Positions 8,680-17,160 of a DNA stretch of 64,000 bases are shown here, one piece after another (the stretch's first letter is position 1; each line of letters starts with the position of its first letter). This stretch comes from UBA2031 sp037189985 (GTDB taxonomy: Bacteria > Pseudomonadota > Gammaproteobacteria > Pseudomonadales > Moraxellaceae). The translations under genes were made by a program, and so were the position numbers. The notes under the pieces were generated by a model. The model searched no databases and was not told the origin of the DNA. It saw only the letters and a list, made by a program, of their open reading frames with translations. The stretch is from NCBI GenBank assembly GCA_037189985.1, contig JBBCJX010000029.1, forward strand, positions 76,789 through 140,788, read 5' to 3'.

Positions 8680-9483
8680 TCAGGCGGCGAGGAAGCTGAG
8701 GTCTTCTTCGGTGCGTGCGGTGAGTACTTCCGCCCCGTTGGTGGTAACCAGAATGGTGTGCTCCCACTGTGCGGAGAGCTTGTGGTCCTTGGTGACGGCT
8801 GTCCAGCCGTCAGGCAGGATTTTCGTGTGCCAGGTGCCGGCATTGATCATGGGCTCGATCGTGAAAATCATGCCGGCCTTCAGCTCCATTCCACTCCCCG
8901 CCTGGCCGTAATGCAGGACCTGGGGTTCCTCATGGAAAATCTTGCCGATGCCATGCCCGCAGAAGTCGCGAACAACAGAGAAGCGGTTGGCTTCGGCATG
9001 CTTCTGGATGACATGGCCGATATCCCCTAGGTGTGCGCCGGCGCGTACGGCCGCGATGCCGCGATACATGCATTCCTGGGTCACGCGGATGAGTCGCTCG
9101 GTCAGGATGGATGGCTTGCCGGCCACGAACATCTTGCTGGTGTCGCCGTGGTAGCCGTTCTTGATGACGGTGACATCTATATTGATGCTGTCGCCGTCCT
9201 TGAGTGTCTTGGTCGGGCTGGGAATGCCATGGCAGACCACATGGTTTACCGACGTACAGACCGACTTGGGGAAGGGCATGCGGCCGCCACCTCCGCCGTA
9301 GCCCAAGGGGGCGGGGATGGCCTGTTGTACGTTGACGATGTAGTCATGGCAGAGCTGGTTGAGCTCTTCTGTCGAGACTCCCGGCTTCACGAAGGGGCCG
9401 ATGTAGTCCAGCACCTCACCCGCCAGGCGGCCTGCCAGGCGCATGCCTTCTATGTCTTCCGGGGTCTTGATCAACTGGCTCAT
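8680..9483 (-). CDS. map: Methionine aminopeptidase, type I
   Basis: A 267-residue type I methionine aminopeptidase that removes the initiator Met from nascent proteins. Metal ligands are visible: the two Asp in NIDVTVIKNGYHGDTSKMF, His in CGHGIGKIFHEEP, Glu in FTIEPMIN and Glu in WEHTILVT. The N-terminus MSQLIKTPEDIEGMRLAGRL is canonical, so the ATG at 9483 is preferred over one three codons upstream. The gene is divergent from rpsB and first of the map-glnD-dapC-dapD-yffB series. Confidence 0.97.
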   Translation of the reverse strand: MSQLIKTPEDIEGMRLAGRLAGEVLDYIGPFVKPGVSTEELNQLCHDYIVNVQQAIPAPLGYGGGGGRMPFPKSVCTSVNHVVCHGIPSPTKTLKDGDSINIDVTVIKNGYHGDTSKMFVAGKPSILTERLIRVTQECMYRGIAAVRAGAHLGDIGHVIQKHAEANRFSVVRDFCGHGIGKIFHEEPQVLHYGQAGSGMELKAGMIFTIEPMINAGTWHTKILPDGWTAVTKDHKLSAQWEHTILVTTNGAEVLTARTEEDLSFLAA

Positions 9484-9532
9484 GGGCACCACAGCTTGCG
9501 CATCGGACCGGTCAGCGCAGGACGCCGGCCGG

Positions 9533-9561
9533 TTGAGGGGAAAGGGGGCCTATGGTATAAA
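9533..9561 (+). promoter_or_regulatory. Sigma70-type promoter of rpsB
   Basis: TTGAGG and TATAAA separated by 17 bases, followed by a leader of about 150 bases before rpsB. Confidence 0.65.
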
Positions 9562-9580
9562 GCGCGGCGCTTTTCGGCAA
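9552..9580 (-). promoter_or_regulatory. Putative map promoter
   Basis: On the minus strand TTGCCG and TACCAT are spaced by 17 bases. The predicted start lies about 60 bases before the map ATG. The -10 box overlaps the -10 box of the divergent rpsB promoter. Confidence 0.45.
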
Positions 9581-9718
9581 ACCCCTGTTGAACAAGGGAA
9601 AAGCCGGGATGCGATTCCCCTAAACCGCACACAGTCCGTCACGTTTGCCGGGTGCCCTTTGAGAAAGAAGGGTTGGCAACCGGGGTCTGTGGAGGCTTAA
9701 CCCAAACCGGAGTTAGAC
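9568..9718 (+). promoter_or_regulatory. rpsB 5' leader, likely S2-responsive mRNA structure
   Basis: A leader of about 150 bases between the predicted start and the rpsB ATG. It contains a hairpin with arms around 9648-9660 and 9667-9684 (CCGGGT and CCCTT on the left pairing with AAGGG and ACCGG on the right). A purine-rich GGAGGCTTAACC follows about 30 bases before the ATG. Ribosomal protein S2 is known to autoregulate rpsB-tsf through a structured leader in gammaproteobacteria; assigning this leader to that mechanism is inference from position and structure. Confidence 0.5.
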
Positions 9719-10468
9719 ATGGCACAGGTATCCATGCGCGAGCTGTTGCAGGCTGGCGCGCATTTCGGTCACCAGACCCGCTTCTGGAACCCCAAGATGG
9801 CACCCTTCATTTTCGGTGCCCGCAACAAGATCCACATCATCAACCTTGAGCACACGGTTCCTGCCCTGAATGGCGCCCTGAACTATGTGAACAAGCTGGC
9901 ATCGAACAAGAACAAGGTTCTGTTTGTTGGCACCAAGCGTGCTGCTGCCCCCATCATCCGCGAGCAGGCACTCCGTGCCGGCATGCCTTTTGTCGACCAT
10001 CGCTGGTTGGGCGGCATGCTCACCAACTGGAAGACCATCCGCCAGTCCATCAAGCGTCTGAAGGATCTGGAAGCCCAGGCTGACGACGGCACTTTTGCCA
10101 AGCTGACCAAGCGCGAAGCGCTGGAGCGTACGCGTGAGCGTGAGAAGCTGGAAAAGTCCTTGGGCGGCATCAAGGACATGGGCGGCTTGCCTGATGCCAT
10201 TTTCGTGGTGGACGTTGACCACGAAAAGATTGCCATCACCGAAGCCAACAAGCTGGGCATTCCTGTGATCGGCATCGTGGACACCAACTCCAATCCTTCG
10301 GGCGTGGACTACGTGATCCCTGGCAATGACGATGCCATTCGTGCCGTGCAGCTCTATGTCAGCGCCATGGCCGACGCTGTGTTGGAAGGCCGCGAGTACG
10401 CATCCACCCAGGGTGGACGCGGCGAAGCTGACGGCTTTGTGGAAGTGGAAGGCGCTGCTGCCGAGTAA
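9719..10468 (+). CDS. rpsB: 30S ribosomal protein S2
   Basis: A 249-residue S2 protein of the small ribosomal subunit (E. coli 241). It begins MAQVSMRELLQAGAHFGHQT and contains NKIHIINLE, VDHRWLGGMLTNWKTI and GIPVIGIVDTNSNP, all hallmark S2 segments. The C-terminal tail is Gly/Glu-rich. It is followed by an intrinsic terminator or attenuator and then tsf, the usual arrangement that gives S2 in excess over EF-Ts. Confidence 0.99.
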   Translation: MAQVSMRELLQAGAHFGHQTRFWNPKMAPFIFGARNKIHIINLEHTVPALNGALNYVNKLASNKNKVLFVGTKRAAAPIIREQALRAGMPFVDHRWLGGMLTNWKTIRQSIKRLKDLEAQADDGTFAKLTKREALERTREREKLEKSLGGIKDMGGLPDAIFVVDVDHEKIAITEANKLGIPVIGIVDTNSNPSGVDYVIPGNDDAIRAVQLYVSAMADAVLEGREYASTQGGRGEADGFVEVEGAAAE

Positions 10469-10492
10469 TTCCGGCCCGCCGACTCATCCTTG

Positions 10493-10519
10493 AAAAAGGG
10501 GGCTGTTGCCCCCTTTTTT
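10493..10519 (+). terminator. Intrinsic terminator/attenuator between rpsB and tsf
   Basis: GGGGGC-TGTT-GCCCCC followed by six T and preceded by five A. Partial termination here would reduce tsf expression relative to rpsB. Confidence 0.85.
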
Positions 10520-10575
10520 CCCTGAATTTTTTATCACCCGGGCATTGCCCCGGCCCTGTAAAGAGGATTGAAACC

Positions 10576-11460
10576 ATGGCAGAAATTACCGCCAGCCTCG
10601 TGAAAGAACTGCGTGACCGTACCGGCCTTGGCATGATGGAGTGCAAGAAAGCACTGACTGAAGCCAACGGCGACATCGAGACCGCCATCGACAATCTGCG
10701 CAAGTCCGGTCAGGCCAAGGCTGCCAAGAAGGCCGGCAACATCGCTGCTGAAGGCGCCATCATCATTGCGCAGGATGGCAGCACCGCCATCGCGCTGGAA
10801 GTGAACAGCCAGACCGATTTCGTGGCACGTGATGCCAGCTTCACTGCGTTTGCCAACAAGGTGGCCCAGCTTGCCCTGGCTGCCCGTGAGACTGACGTGG
10901 CGAAGATTGCCGCACTGGATTACGACGGTGTTTCTGTAGAAGAAGCCCGTGTCGCACTCGTGCAGAAGATTGGTGAGAACATCCAGGTGCGTCGTGCACA
11001 GCTGGTTGAAGGCGCCCTGCTGGCCTCTTATGTCCATGGTCTCAAGATCGGTGTTGTCGTGGCACTGGAAGGCGGGAATGACGAACTGGCCCGTGATGTT
11101 GCCATGCATGTGGCTGCTGCCAAGCCTGAAGCCATCGCGCCGGAAGACGTTTCTCCTGCTGCTGTTGCCAAGGAGCGTGAAATTGCCGAGGCCAAGGCTG
11201 CCGAGTCCGGCAAGCCCGCCAATATCGTCGAGAAGATGGTGGAAGGTGCGGTCAAGAAGTACCTTGCCGAGGTTTCCCTGGTGGAGCAGGCTTTCGTGAA
11301 GGATCCCGATACCAAGGTGGGTGCTCTTCTGGCCAAGTCCGGTGCCAAGGTCGTGCAGTTTGTGCGTCTTGAAGTCGGTGAAGGCATCGAGAAGAAGGAA
11401 GTGGATTTTGCGGCTGAAGTGGCAGAAGCCCAAGCCGCTGCCGCTGCGGCCGCCAAGTAA
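10576..11460 (+). CDS. tsf: Elongation factor Ts
   Basis: A 294-residue guanine nucleotide exchange factor for EF-Tu. The N-terminal UBA-like module (ASLVKELRDRTGLGMMECKK) is followed by the core motif NSQTDFVARDASF near residue 75. The C-terminus carries the EF-Ts coiled-coil region and an Ala-rich tail. AGAGGA precedes the ATG. A strong terminator follows immediately, separating it from pyrH. Confidence 0.98.
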   Translation: MAEITASLVKELRDRTGLGMMECKKALTEANGDIETAIDNLRKSGQAKAAKKAGNIAAEGAIIIAQDGSTAIALEVNSQTDFVARDASFTAFANKVAQLALAARETDVAKIAALDYDGVSVEEARVALVQKIGENIQVRRAQLVEGALLASYVHGLKIGVVVALEGGNDELARDVAMHVAAAKPEAIAPEDVSPAAVAKEREIAEAKAAESGKPANIVEKMVEGAVKKYLAEVSLVEQAFVKDPDTKVGALLAKSGAKVVQFVRLEVGEGIEKKEVDFAAEVAEAQAAAAAAAK

Positions 11461-11483
11461 GCACCGGTACCGCTGCTCACATG

Positions 11484-11509
11484 AAAAGGCCCCTGACGGG
11501 GCCTTTTTT
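11484..11509 (+). terminator. Intrinsic terminator after tsf
   Basis: GGCCCC-TGAC-GGGGCC stem flanked by AAAA and six T. Confidence 0.88.
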
Positions 11510-11595
11510 ACAGGCGAAAATCCTGTCGCCATCCTGTAAGATTCCCGCACCTTCACGGGGCTTCCGCCCCCAGGACCTGATCGCCCGAGGACGCC

Positions 11596-12327
11596 ATGGC
11601 AGACCGTAATCTCGCGCACAAGCGCATCCTGCTCAAACTTTCTGGCGAAGCACTGGCGGGGGATGCCGAATTCGGCATTGATCCGCGCGTGCTTTCCCGT
11701 ATCGCCCTGGAGATCGGCCAACTGGTCGGCATCGGCGTGCAGGTCGGTATCGTTGTCGGCGGTGGCAACCTGTTTCGCGGAGCGGCCTTGCAGGCAGCCG
11801 GCCTTGATCGTGTGGCCGGAGATCATATGGGCATGCTCGCCACCGTGATGAATGGTATTGCCATGCGTGACGCGCTGGAGCGCAACAACATCAAGACCCG
11901 GCTGATGAGTGCCATTCCCATGAGCGGTGTGGTGGACCACTACGACCGCCGTGCTGCGGTACGTCATCTGCAAGGTGGTGATGTACTGATCTTCGTGGCG
12001 GGCACCGGCAATCCTTTTTTCACGACGGATACGGCGGCTTGCCTGCGTGGCATCGAGATCAATGCCGATCTCGTCATCAAAGCCACCAAGGTGGATGGCG
12101 TTTACGACGCTGATCCGGTCAAGAATCCCGCTGCCGTGAAATACGACTACCTCACGTTTGACGAAGTCCTGGACAAGAAGCTGGGCGTGATGGATCTCAC
12201 CGCCATCTGCCTTTGCCGTGACCACAACATGCCGCTCACGGTATTCAACATGAACAAGCAGGGTGCTCTCCTGAACCTTGTGGTCGGTGAAAGGGAAGGC
12301 ACCCTGATCGGAACCAGCCCGCTCTGA
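11596..12327 (+). CDS. pyrH: Uridylate kinase
   Basis: A 243-residue UMP kinase of the amino-acid-kinase fold, converting UMP to UDP in pyrimidine nucleotide synthesis. Visible signatures are KRILLKLSGEALAG at the N-terminus, VGGGNLFRG, GTGNPFFTTDTAACLR and KATKVDGVYDADPVKNP. The ATG follows GAGG. Its neighbours frr and uppS are in the conserved order seen in most proteobacteria. Confidence 0.98.
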   Translation: MADRNLAHKRILLKLSGEALAGDAEFGIDPRVLSRIALEIGQLVGIGVQVGIVVGGGNLFRGAALQAAGLDRVAGDHMGMLATVMNGIAMRDALERNNIKTRLMSAIPMSGVVDHYDRRAAVRHLQGGDVLIFVAGTGNPFFTTDTAACLRGIEINADLVIKATKVDGVYDADPVKNPAAVKYDYLTFDEVLDKKLGVMDLTAICLCRDHNMPLTVFNMNKQGALLNLVVGEREGTLIGTSPL

Positions 12328-12355
12328 AGCGGCCATCTGAACGGAGAAAAACAGC

Positions 12356-12910
12356 ATGATCAATGATCTGAAAAAAGATGGCGAAACACGCATGAAGAAA
12401 AGCGTGGAGGCTCTGGAGGGAGCGTTTGCCAAGGTTCGTACTGGTCGTGCCCACCCGGCCATCCTGAAGGATGTCATGGTGCCGTATTACGGAGCGGATA
12501 CCCCGCTGACCCAAGTGGCCAACGTGGGCGTGGAGGATGCACGCACCCTGATCGTGCAGCCTTATGAGCGCAGCATGCTGGCAGCCGTCGACAAGGCCAT
12601 ACGCATGGCAGATCTGGGGCTCAATCCTGTAACTGCCGATGTGATTCGTGTGCCGCTGCCAGCCCTGACAGAGGAAACCCGTCGCGACATGCAGAAGGTG
12701 GCACGTGCCGAGGCTGAAAACGCGCGTGTTGCCGTGCGTAATATCCGTCGCGACATCCTTGCCGACATCAAGGAGCTTCTGAAAGAGAAGGAAATCTCTG
12801 AGGACGAGGAGCGCAAGGGTTCGGAGGATGTGCAGAAGCTGACCGACAAGTATGTTGCCGAGATCGACCGCTTCCTGGCTGCCAAGGAGCAGGAACTGAT
12901 GCAGGTCTGA
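12356..12910 (+). CDS. frr: Ribosome recycling factor
   Basis: A 184-residue factor (E. coli 185) that splits post-termination ribosomes together with EF-G. Motifs include FAKVRTGRAHPAIL, GLNPVTADVIRVPLPALTEE and ARVAVRNIRRD. GGAG lies nine bases before the ATG. The stop codon overlaps the uppS start (ATGATG overlapping TGA), indicating translational coupling. Confidence 0.98.
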   Translation: MINDLKKDGETRMKKSVEALEGAFAKVRTGRAHPAILKDVMVPYYGADTPLTQVANVGVEDARTLIVQPYERSMLAAVDKAIRMADLGLNPVTADVIRVPLPALTEETRRDMQKVARAEAENARVAVRNIRRDILADIKELLKEKEISEDEERKGSEDVQKLTDKYVAEIDRFLAAKEQELMQV

Positions 12911-13689
12911 TGATGACGGCCCCATCTGCCAGCAGCGCACCTGATATTGCTTCCGTTTCCGGAAGCCTGCCGCGCCATGTTGCCATCATCATGGATGGCA
13001 ACAACCGCTGGGCCAAAAGGCGTGGCCTGCCAGGCACGGATGGCCACAAGGCCGGCGAGAGTGCGGTACACCGCATTGTCGAGCACGCTGCGCGAAGCAG
13101 CATCGAGGTGCTCACCGTCTTTGCTTTTTCCAGCGAGAACTGGCGTCGCCCGGAGCAGGAAGTTTCCACCCTGATGGAGCTTTTCCTGCAGGCCCTGGCC
13201 CGCAAGGTCCCTGAGCTTCACGAAAATGGAATCCGTCTGCGTTTCATCGGCGATCTTTCTCGGTTTTCTTCCGATCTCCAGCAGGGCATGGATAGTGCTG
13301 TGCAGCTGACGCAGGCCAATACGCGTATGACACTGGTGATTGCCGTGAATTATGGCGGCCAGTGGGACATGGCAAATGCGGCTGGCCAGCTTGCCCGTGA
13401 GGTAGCCGCAGGCAAGCTGCAGCCTGCCGATATAACAGCAGAGCGCTTGGGAAGTTTTGTGCAGATGTCGGACCTGCCGCCTGTGGACCTTCTCATTCGC
13501 ACGGGAGGAGAAATGCGTATTTCCAACTTCCTGCTGTGGCAGTCGGCGTATGCCGAGTTTTTTTTCAGTGATGCCTTGTGGCCGGATTTTGATGCGGCTG
13601 CGCTGGATGGTGCACTGGCTGAATATGCCGGTCGCCAGCGTCGTTTCGGCCGTACCTCCGAGCAGGTCGAGGCCGCTCGCCATGGCTGA
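12910..13689 (+). CDS. uppS: Undecaprenyl diphosphate synthase
   Basis: A 259-residue cis-prenyltransferase making C55 undecaprenyl diphosphate, the lipid carrier for peptidoglycan and O-antigen. The signature HVAIIMDGNNRWAKRRG has the catalytic Asp at about residue 29. FAFSSENWRRP and the C-terminal RTGGEMRISNFLLWQSAYAE are also present. The start overlaps the frr stop. Its product needs dephosphorylation by UppP, which is also encoded in this window at 44.5 kb. Confidence 0.97.
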   Translation: MMTAPSASSAPDIASVSGSLPRHVAIIMDGNNRWAKRRGLPGTDGHKAGESAVHRIVEHAARSSIEVLTVFAFSSENWRRPEQEVSTLMELFLQALARKVPELHENGIRLRFIGDLSRFSSDLQQGMDSAVQLTQANTRMTLVIAVNYGGQWDMANAAGQLAREVAAGKLQPADITAERLGSFVQMSDLPPVDLLIRTGGEMRISNFLLWQSAYAEFFFSDALWPDFDAAALDGALAEYAGRQRRFGRTSEQVEAARHG

Positions 13690-13737
13690 TCACGGTCTGT
13701 TGGTCATTCCACACACTGATTTCCCGGGAACCTTTTC

Positions 13738-14559
13738 GTGAAGCCTGAACTGCAACAGCGCATCATCACGGCGCTCATCCTCCTGCCCATTGTTGTCTGG
13801 TGTGTCTTCTTTGCGCCTGAGCCTTCTTTCTTTGCTGTGTTTGCCGGCGCCATCGTGATTGTGGGGGCTTGGGAGTGGGCGGCCATGATGGGGTGGCAGA
13901 ATCGCGCCGTTCGTGCCACTTACGCCTTGCTGGTGGCGGCACTGCTGTTGGCTACCCTTTTGCCGGTATTCAATGGGCTGAATACTGGGATTTACATACT
14001 GGCCACGGCTTTCTGGCTGGTGGCACGACGCCTGGTACAGGGATATCCGGACAATGCCGGCTTGTGGGCGCGCTCCTGGTTGCTGGCACCTGTCGGCCTG
14101 ATCTTGTTGCTACCGGCCTGGTTGGGCCTGACCTCCCTGCATGCCGTGTCTCCCTGGTGGCTGATGTTCCTGTTCGGCTTGGTGTGGGGAGCGGATACAG
14201 GGGCCTATTTTGCCGGCCGTGCCTTTGGCCGCTGCAAGCTGGCGCCGTCGGTAAGCCCGGGTAAAACCATAGAAGGATTGCTGGGGGGCCTGGCCGTTAC
14301 CATGCTGCTTGCCATTGCCGTGGCGATTTATCGCGATCTGGCCGGTACGCGTTTTCTGGCCTTCATGGGTCTTTCATTGTTGACGGTACTGGCTTCCGTG
14401 CTCGGCGATCTTTTTGAATCCATGGTCAAGCGGCATGCCGGCATCAAGGATTCTGGCAGCATTTTTCCCGGTCATGGCGGTGCCATGGACCGCATTGACA
14501 GTCTGACAGCCGCGGCTCCGGTCTTTGCACTGGGCTGGCTGCTGGCCGGGGGCTTCTGA
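13738..14559 (+). CDS. cdsA: Phosphatidate cytidylyltransferase
   Basis: A 273-residue polytopic membrane enzyme that forms CDP-diacylglycerol from phosphatidate and CTP for phospholipid synthesis. The CdsA signature near the C-terminus reads GDLFESMVKRHAGIKDSG, followed by PGHGGAMDRIDSL. Translation appears to start at GTG (13738), 48 bases after uppS; the ribosome site is weak. dxr starts four bases after its stop. Confidence 0.96.
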   Translation: MKPELQQRIITALILLPIVVWCVFFAPEPSFFAVFAGAIVIVGAWEWAAMMGWQNRAVRATYALLVAALLLATLLPVFNGLNTGIYILATAFWLVARRLVQGYPDNAGLWARSWLLAPVGLILLLPAWLGLTSLHAVSPWWLMFLFGLVWGADTGAYFAGRAFGRCKLAPSVSPGKTIEGLLGGLAVTMLLAIAVAIYRDLAGTRFLAFMGLSLLTVLASVLGDLFESMVKRHAGIKDSGSIFPGHGGAMDRIDSLTAAAPVFALGWLLAGGF

Positions 14560-14563
14560 GTCC

Positions 14564-15760
14564 ATGTCATCCCTGTCGCGGCCGATGCGTCTGACCATAC
14601 TGGGTGCCACCGGCTCCATCGGTAAAAGCACGCTGGATGTGGTGGCCCGGCATCCAGAGCGCTATCAGTTGTTTGCCCTGACGGCGCAGCAGCGTGTGGA
14701 TGAATTGGCAGCCTTGTGTATCCGTTTCAGCCCTCGTCATGCGGTAGTGGCATCGGCCGACGATGCTGTTCGCCTGCAAGCCGTTTTGACGGACGCCGGT
14801 GTCAGCACTTCCGTTCTGTACGGAGCAGATGCCTTGCGTGATGTGGCGGCGGACAGCGAGGTTGATGTCGTCATGGCGGCCATTGTGGGGGCAGCAGGCC
14901 TTTTGCCCACGCTGGCGGCCGTCAAGGCGGGCAAGCGTGTTCTCCTTGCCAACAAGGAGGCACTGGTGATGTCCGGTGCCCTTTTCATGCAGGCCGTGGC
15001 TGACAGCGGCGCGACTCTCCTGCCGATCGATTCCGAGCACAATGCCATTTTCCAGTGCCTGCCCGGCACCTTCCGTTGCGGCAGTGCGGATCATGGAGTG
15101 GAGCGGTTGCTGCTGACGGCTTCAGGTGGTCCCTTCCGTAACTGGACCTTCGAGCAGATGCGGGCGGCCACGCCCGTGCAGGCCGTGAATCACCCCAAGT
15201 GGTCCATGGGGCGCAAGATATCTGTGGACTCTGCCAGCCTCATGAACAAGGGTCTGGAACTGATCGAGGCCTGCTGGCTTTTCGGGACCACGGAGGCGCA
15301 TGTGCAGGTGGTGATCCATCCGGAAAGCATCGTGCACTCCATGGTGCAGTATGTGGATGGTTCCACCCTGGCCCAACTGGGCAACCCGGACATGCGTACC
15401 CCGATTGCGCTTGGCCTTGCTTGGCCCGACCGCATTCCTGCTGGTGTGTCACCGCTGGATCTCTTTGCCACGGCCCGGCTGAATTTCGAGGCGCCGGACG
15501 AAGCACGCTTCCCTTGCCTGCGCCTGGCGCGTGCTGCCATGCGTGCCGGTGGCATTGCCCCGGCCGTGCTGAATGCAGCCAATGAAGTTGCCGTAGAGGC
15601 CTTTCTCGATGAGCGCCTGCGTTTTACCGATATTCCGGCTTTGGTGGAGCAGACACTTACAGAATTGCCAATGATGGAGGCTGATGGCCTCCCCACAATC
15701 CTGCATGCAGATCGCACGGCCCGCGAGCACGCCCTCCGGCTGCTGGCGACGTGGCGCTGA
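14564..15760 (+). CDS. dxr: 1-deoxy-D-xylulose 5-phosphate reductoisomerase
   Basis: A 398-residue enzyme (the same length as E. coli Dxr) catalysing the committed MEP-pathway step, NADPH-dependent conversion of DXP to MEP for isoprenoid synthesis. The NADPH motif LGATGSIGKST is near residue 13 and the metal/substrate site contains DSEHNAIFQCL. SASGGPFR and HPKWSMGRKISVDSASLMNK are also canonical. The frame opens 13 codons earlier inside cdsA; the ATG at 14564, right after the cdsA stop, is preferred, and 14585 is an alternative. Confidence 0.97.
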   Translation: MSSLSRPMRLTILGATGSIGKSTLDVVARHPERYQLFALTAQQRVDELAALCIRFSPRHAVVASADDAVRLQAVLTDAGVSTSVLYGADALRDVAADSEVDVVMAAIVGAAGLLPTLAAVKAGKRVLLANKEALVMSGALFMQAVADSGATLLPIDSEHNAIFQCLPGTFRCGSADHGVERLLLTASGGPFRNWTFEQMRAATPVQAVNHPKWSMGRKISVDSASLMNKGLELIEACWLFGTTEAHVQVVIHPESIVHSMVQYVDGSTLAQLGNPDMRTPIALGLAWPDRIPAGVSPLDLFATARLNFEAPDEARFPCLRLARAAMRAGGIAPAVLNAANEVAVEAFLDERLRFTDIPALVEQTLTELPMMEADGLPTILHADRTAREHALRLLATWR

Positions 15761-15769
15761 GGATGTGAG

Positions 15770-17140
15770 ATGAGCGTTTTTTACATGGTGCTGGCCGCGA
15801 TCATCGTGCTTGGCCCACTGATTGCCATTCATGAGTTTGGCCATTTCTGGGTCGCGCGCCGCTTGGGTGTAAAGGTACTCACCTTTTCCATCGGTTTCGG
15901 CCCGGCCTTCCTCAAGTGGAAGGACAAGAAGGGTACGCAATACCAGATTGCCGCCATTCCCTTGGGGGGCTATGTCCGCATGGCGGACGAGCGCGAGGGA
16001 GAGGTTCCTCCCGAAGACCTGCCCCGGGCCTTCAATCGTCAGCCGGTATGGGGGCGCATGGCCATCGTGGCCGCGGGTCCGCTGATCAATCTGGCTTTTG
16101 CTGTACTGCTTTACTGGATCATCTTCCTGCAGGGCAGCGAAACCCTGCGTCCCATCGTAGGGCGTGTATTGCCTGCTACGCCGGCTGCCATGGCCGGGAT
16201 GGAGACAGGTGACGAGGTGCTGGCCATAGACGGCAAACCAGTCAGTGACTGGGAGGGCATAAATTACGCACTCATCAACCGCATGGGAGAGTCTGGCAGC
16301 CTGCACATCAGCTTGCGTAGCCATGCTAAAGGTGATCAGGCAAGCAGCCCGCGTGAACTCACACTGAACCTCAACCGCTTCCTGAGTGGCAGGGAGGTTG
16401 ATCCTTTTCGCGAGATCGGTTTCCTGCCCTGGCAGCCGGCCCTTGAGCCGGTTATTGGCGATGTCATGAGTGGGGGTGCGGGAGAAAGCCAGGGTCTGAA
16501 AGCGGAAGACCGCATTCTTTCCGTGGACGGCAAGCCAGTGACGACCTGGCAGGATTTCGTTGAGGTTGTGCGCCTGCAGCCTGAACAGGTCCTGGAAACC
16601 GAGGTGCAACGCGGCGAGCAAAAACTGACCTTGCGCCTTGTGCCCAAGGGCGAGAAAGATGATCAGGGTATCGTGCGTGGCAAGCTGGGCATCATGCTCA
16701 AGCAGCAGCCGGTTGAATACCCGGAGGCTTATCGCCAGTCCGTAGAGTACGGGCCTGTCGAGGCGCTTGGTCTGGCTTTCCAGAAAACAGGAACGTTGAT
16801 TGCCTTTACGCTGGAGTCGCTGGGCAAGATGCTGCAGGGCCTCATCAGCATGAACAACTTGAGTGGTCCCATCACGATTGCTAAAGTCGCCGGCCAGACG
16901 GCGGCCATGGGCTGGGAGTCACTGATCGGCTTTATGGCCTTGCTCAGTGTCAGCCTGGGGGTTCTCAACCTGTTGCCGATACCGGTGCTGGATGGTGGCC
17001 ACCTTGTCTATCACGCGATAGAAGGCCTGACCGGCCGTCCCCTTTCCGAGCGCTTGCAGATGATTGGCCTGCGTGTCGGTATTTTCATGCTGATGAGTCT
17101 CATGCTCCTGGCGATATTCAATGACCTAAGCCGCCTGTGA
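15770..17140 (+). CDS. rseP: RIP metalloprotease RseP
   Basis: A 456-residue inner-membrane site-2 protease. The zinc motif HEFGH lies at residues 21-25 in the first membrane segment. Two PDZ domains occupy roughly residues 110-300, and the C-terminal metal-binding segment reads NLLPIPVLDGGHL. RseP completes degradation of anti-sigma factors such as RseA and clears signal-peptide remnants, linking envelope stress to sigma-E. It precedes bamA, whose folding state feeds into that response. GAGG precedes the ATG. Confidence 0.97.
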   Translation: MSVFYMVLAAIIVLGPLIAIHEFGHFWVARRLGVKVLTFSIGFGPAFLKWKDKKGTQYQIAAIPLGGYVRMADEREGEVPPEDLPRAFNRQPVWGRMAIVAAGPLINLAFAVLLYWIIFLQGSETLRPIVGRVLPATPAAMAGMETGDEVLAIDGKPVSDWEGINYALINRMGESGSLHISLRSHAKGDQASSPRELTLNLNRFLSGREVDPFREIGFLPWQPALEPVIGDVMSGGAGESQGLKAEDRILSVDGKPVTTWQDFVEVVRLQPEQVLETEVQRGEQKLTLRLVPKGEKDDQGIVRGKLGIMLKQQPVEYPEAYRQSVEYGPVEALGLAFQKTGTLIAFTLESLGKMLQGLISMNNLSGPITIAKVAGQTAAMGWESLIGFMALLSVSLGVLNLLPIPVLDGGHLVYHAIEGLTGRPLSERLQMIGLRVGIFMLMSLMLLAIFNDLSRL

Positions 17141-17160
17141 GCCCGGAGTATCCTGCTTTC

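Noticed and set aside
10534..12477. 647-codon antisense frame opposite tsf and pyrH
   Set aside because: Spans two well-defined genes and their terminator; no domain or start signal.
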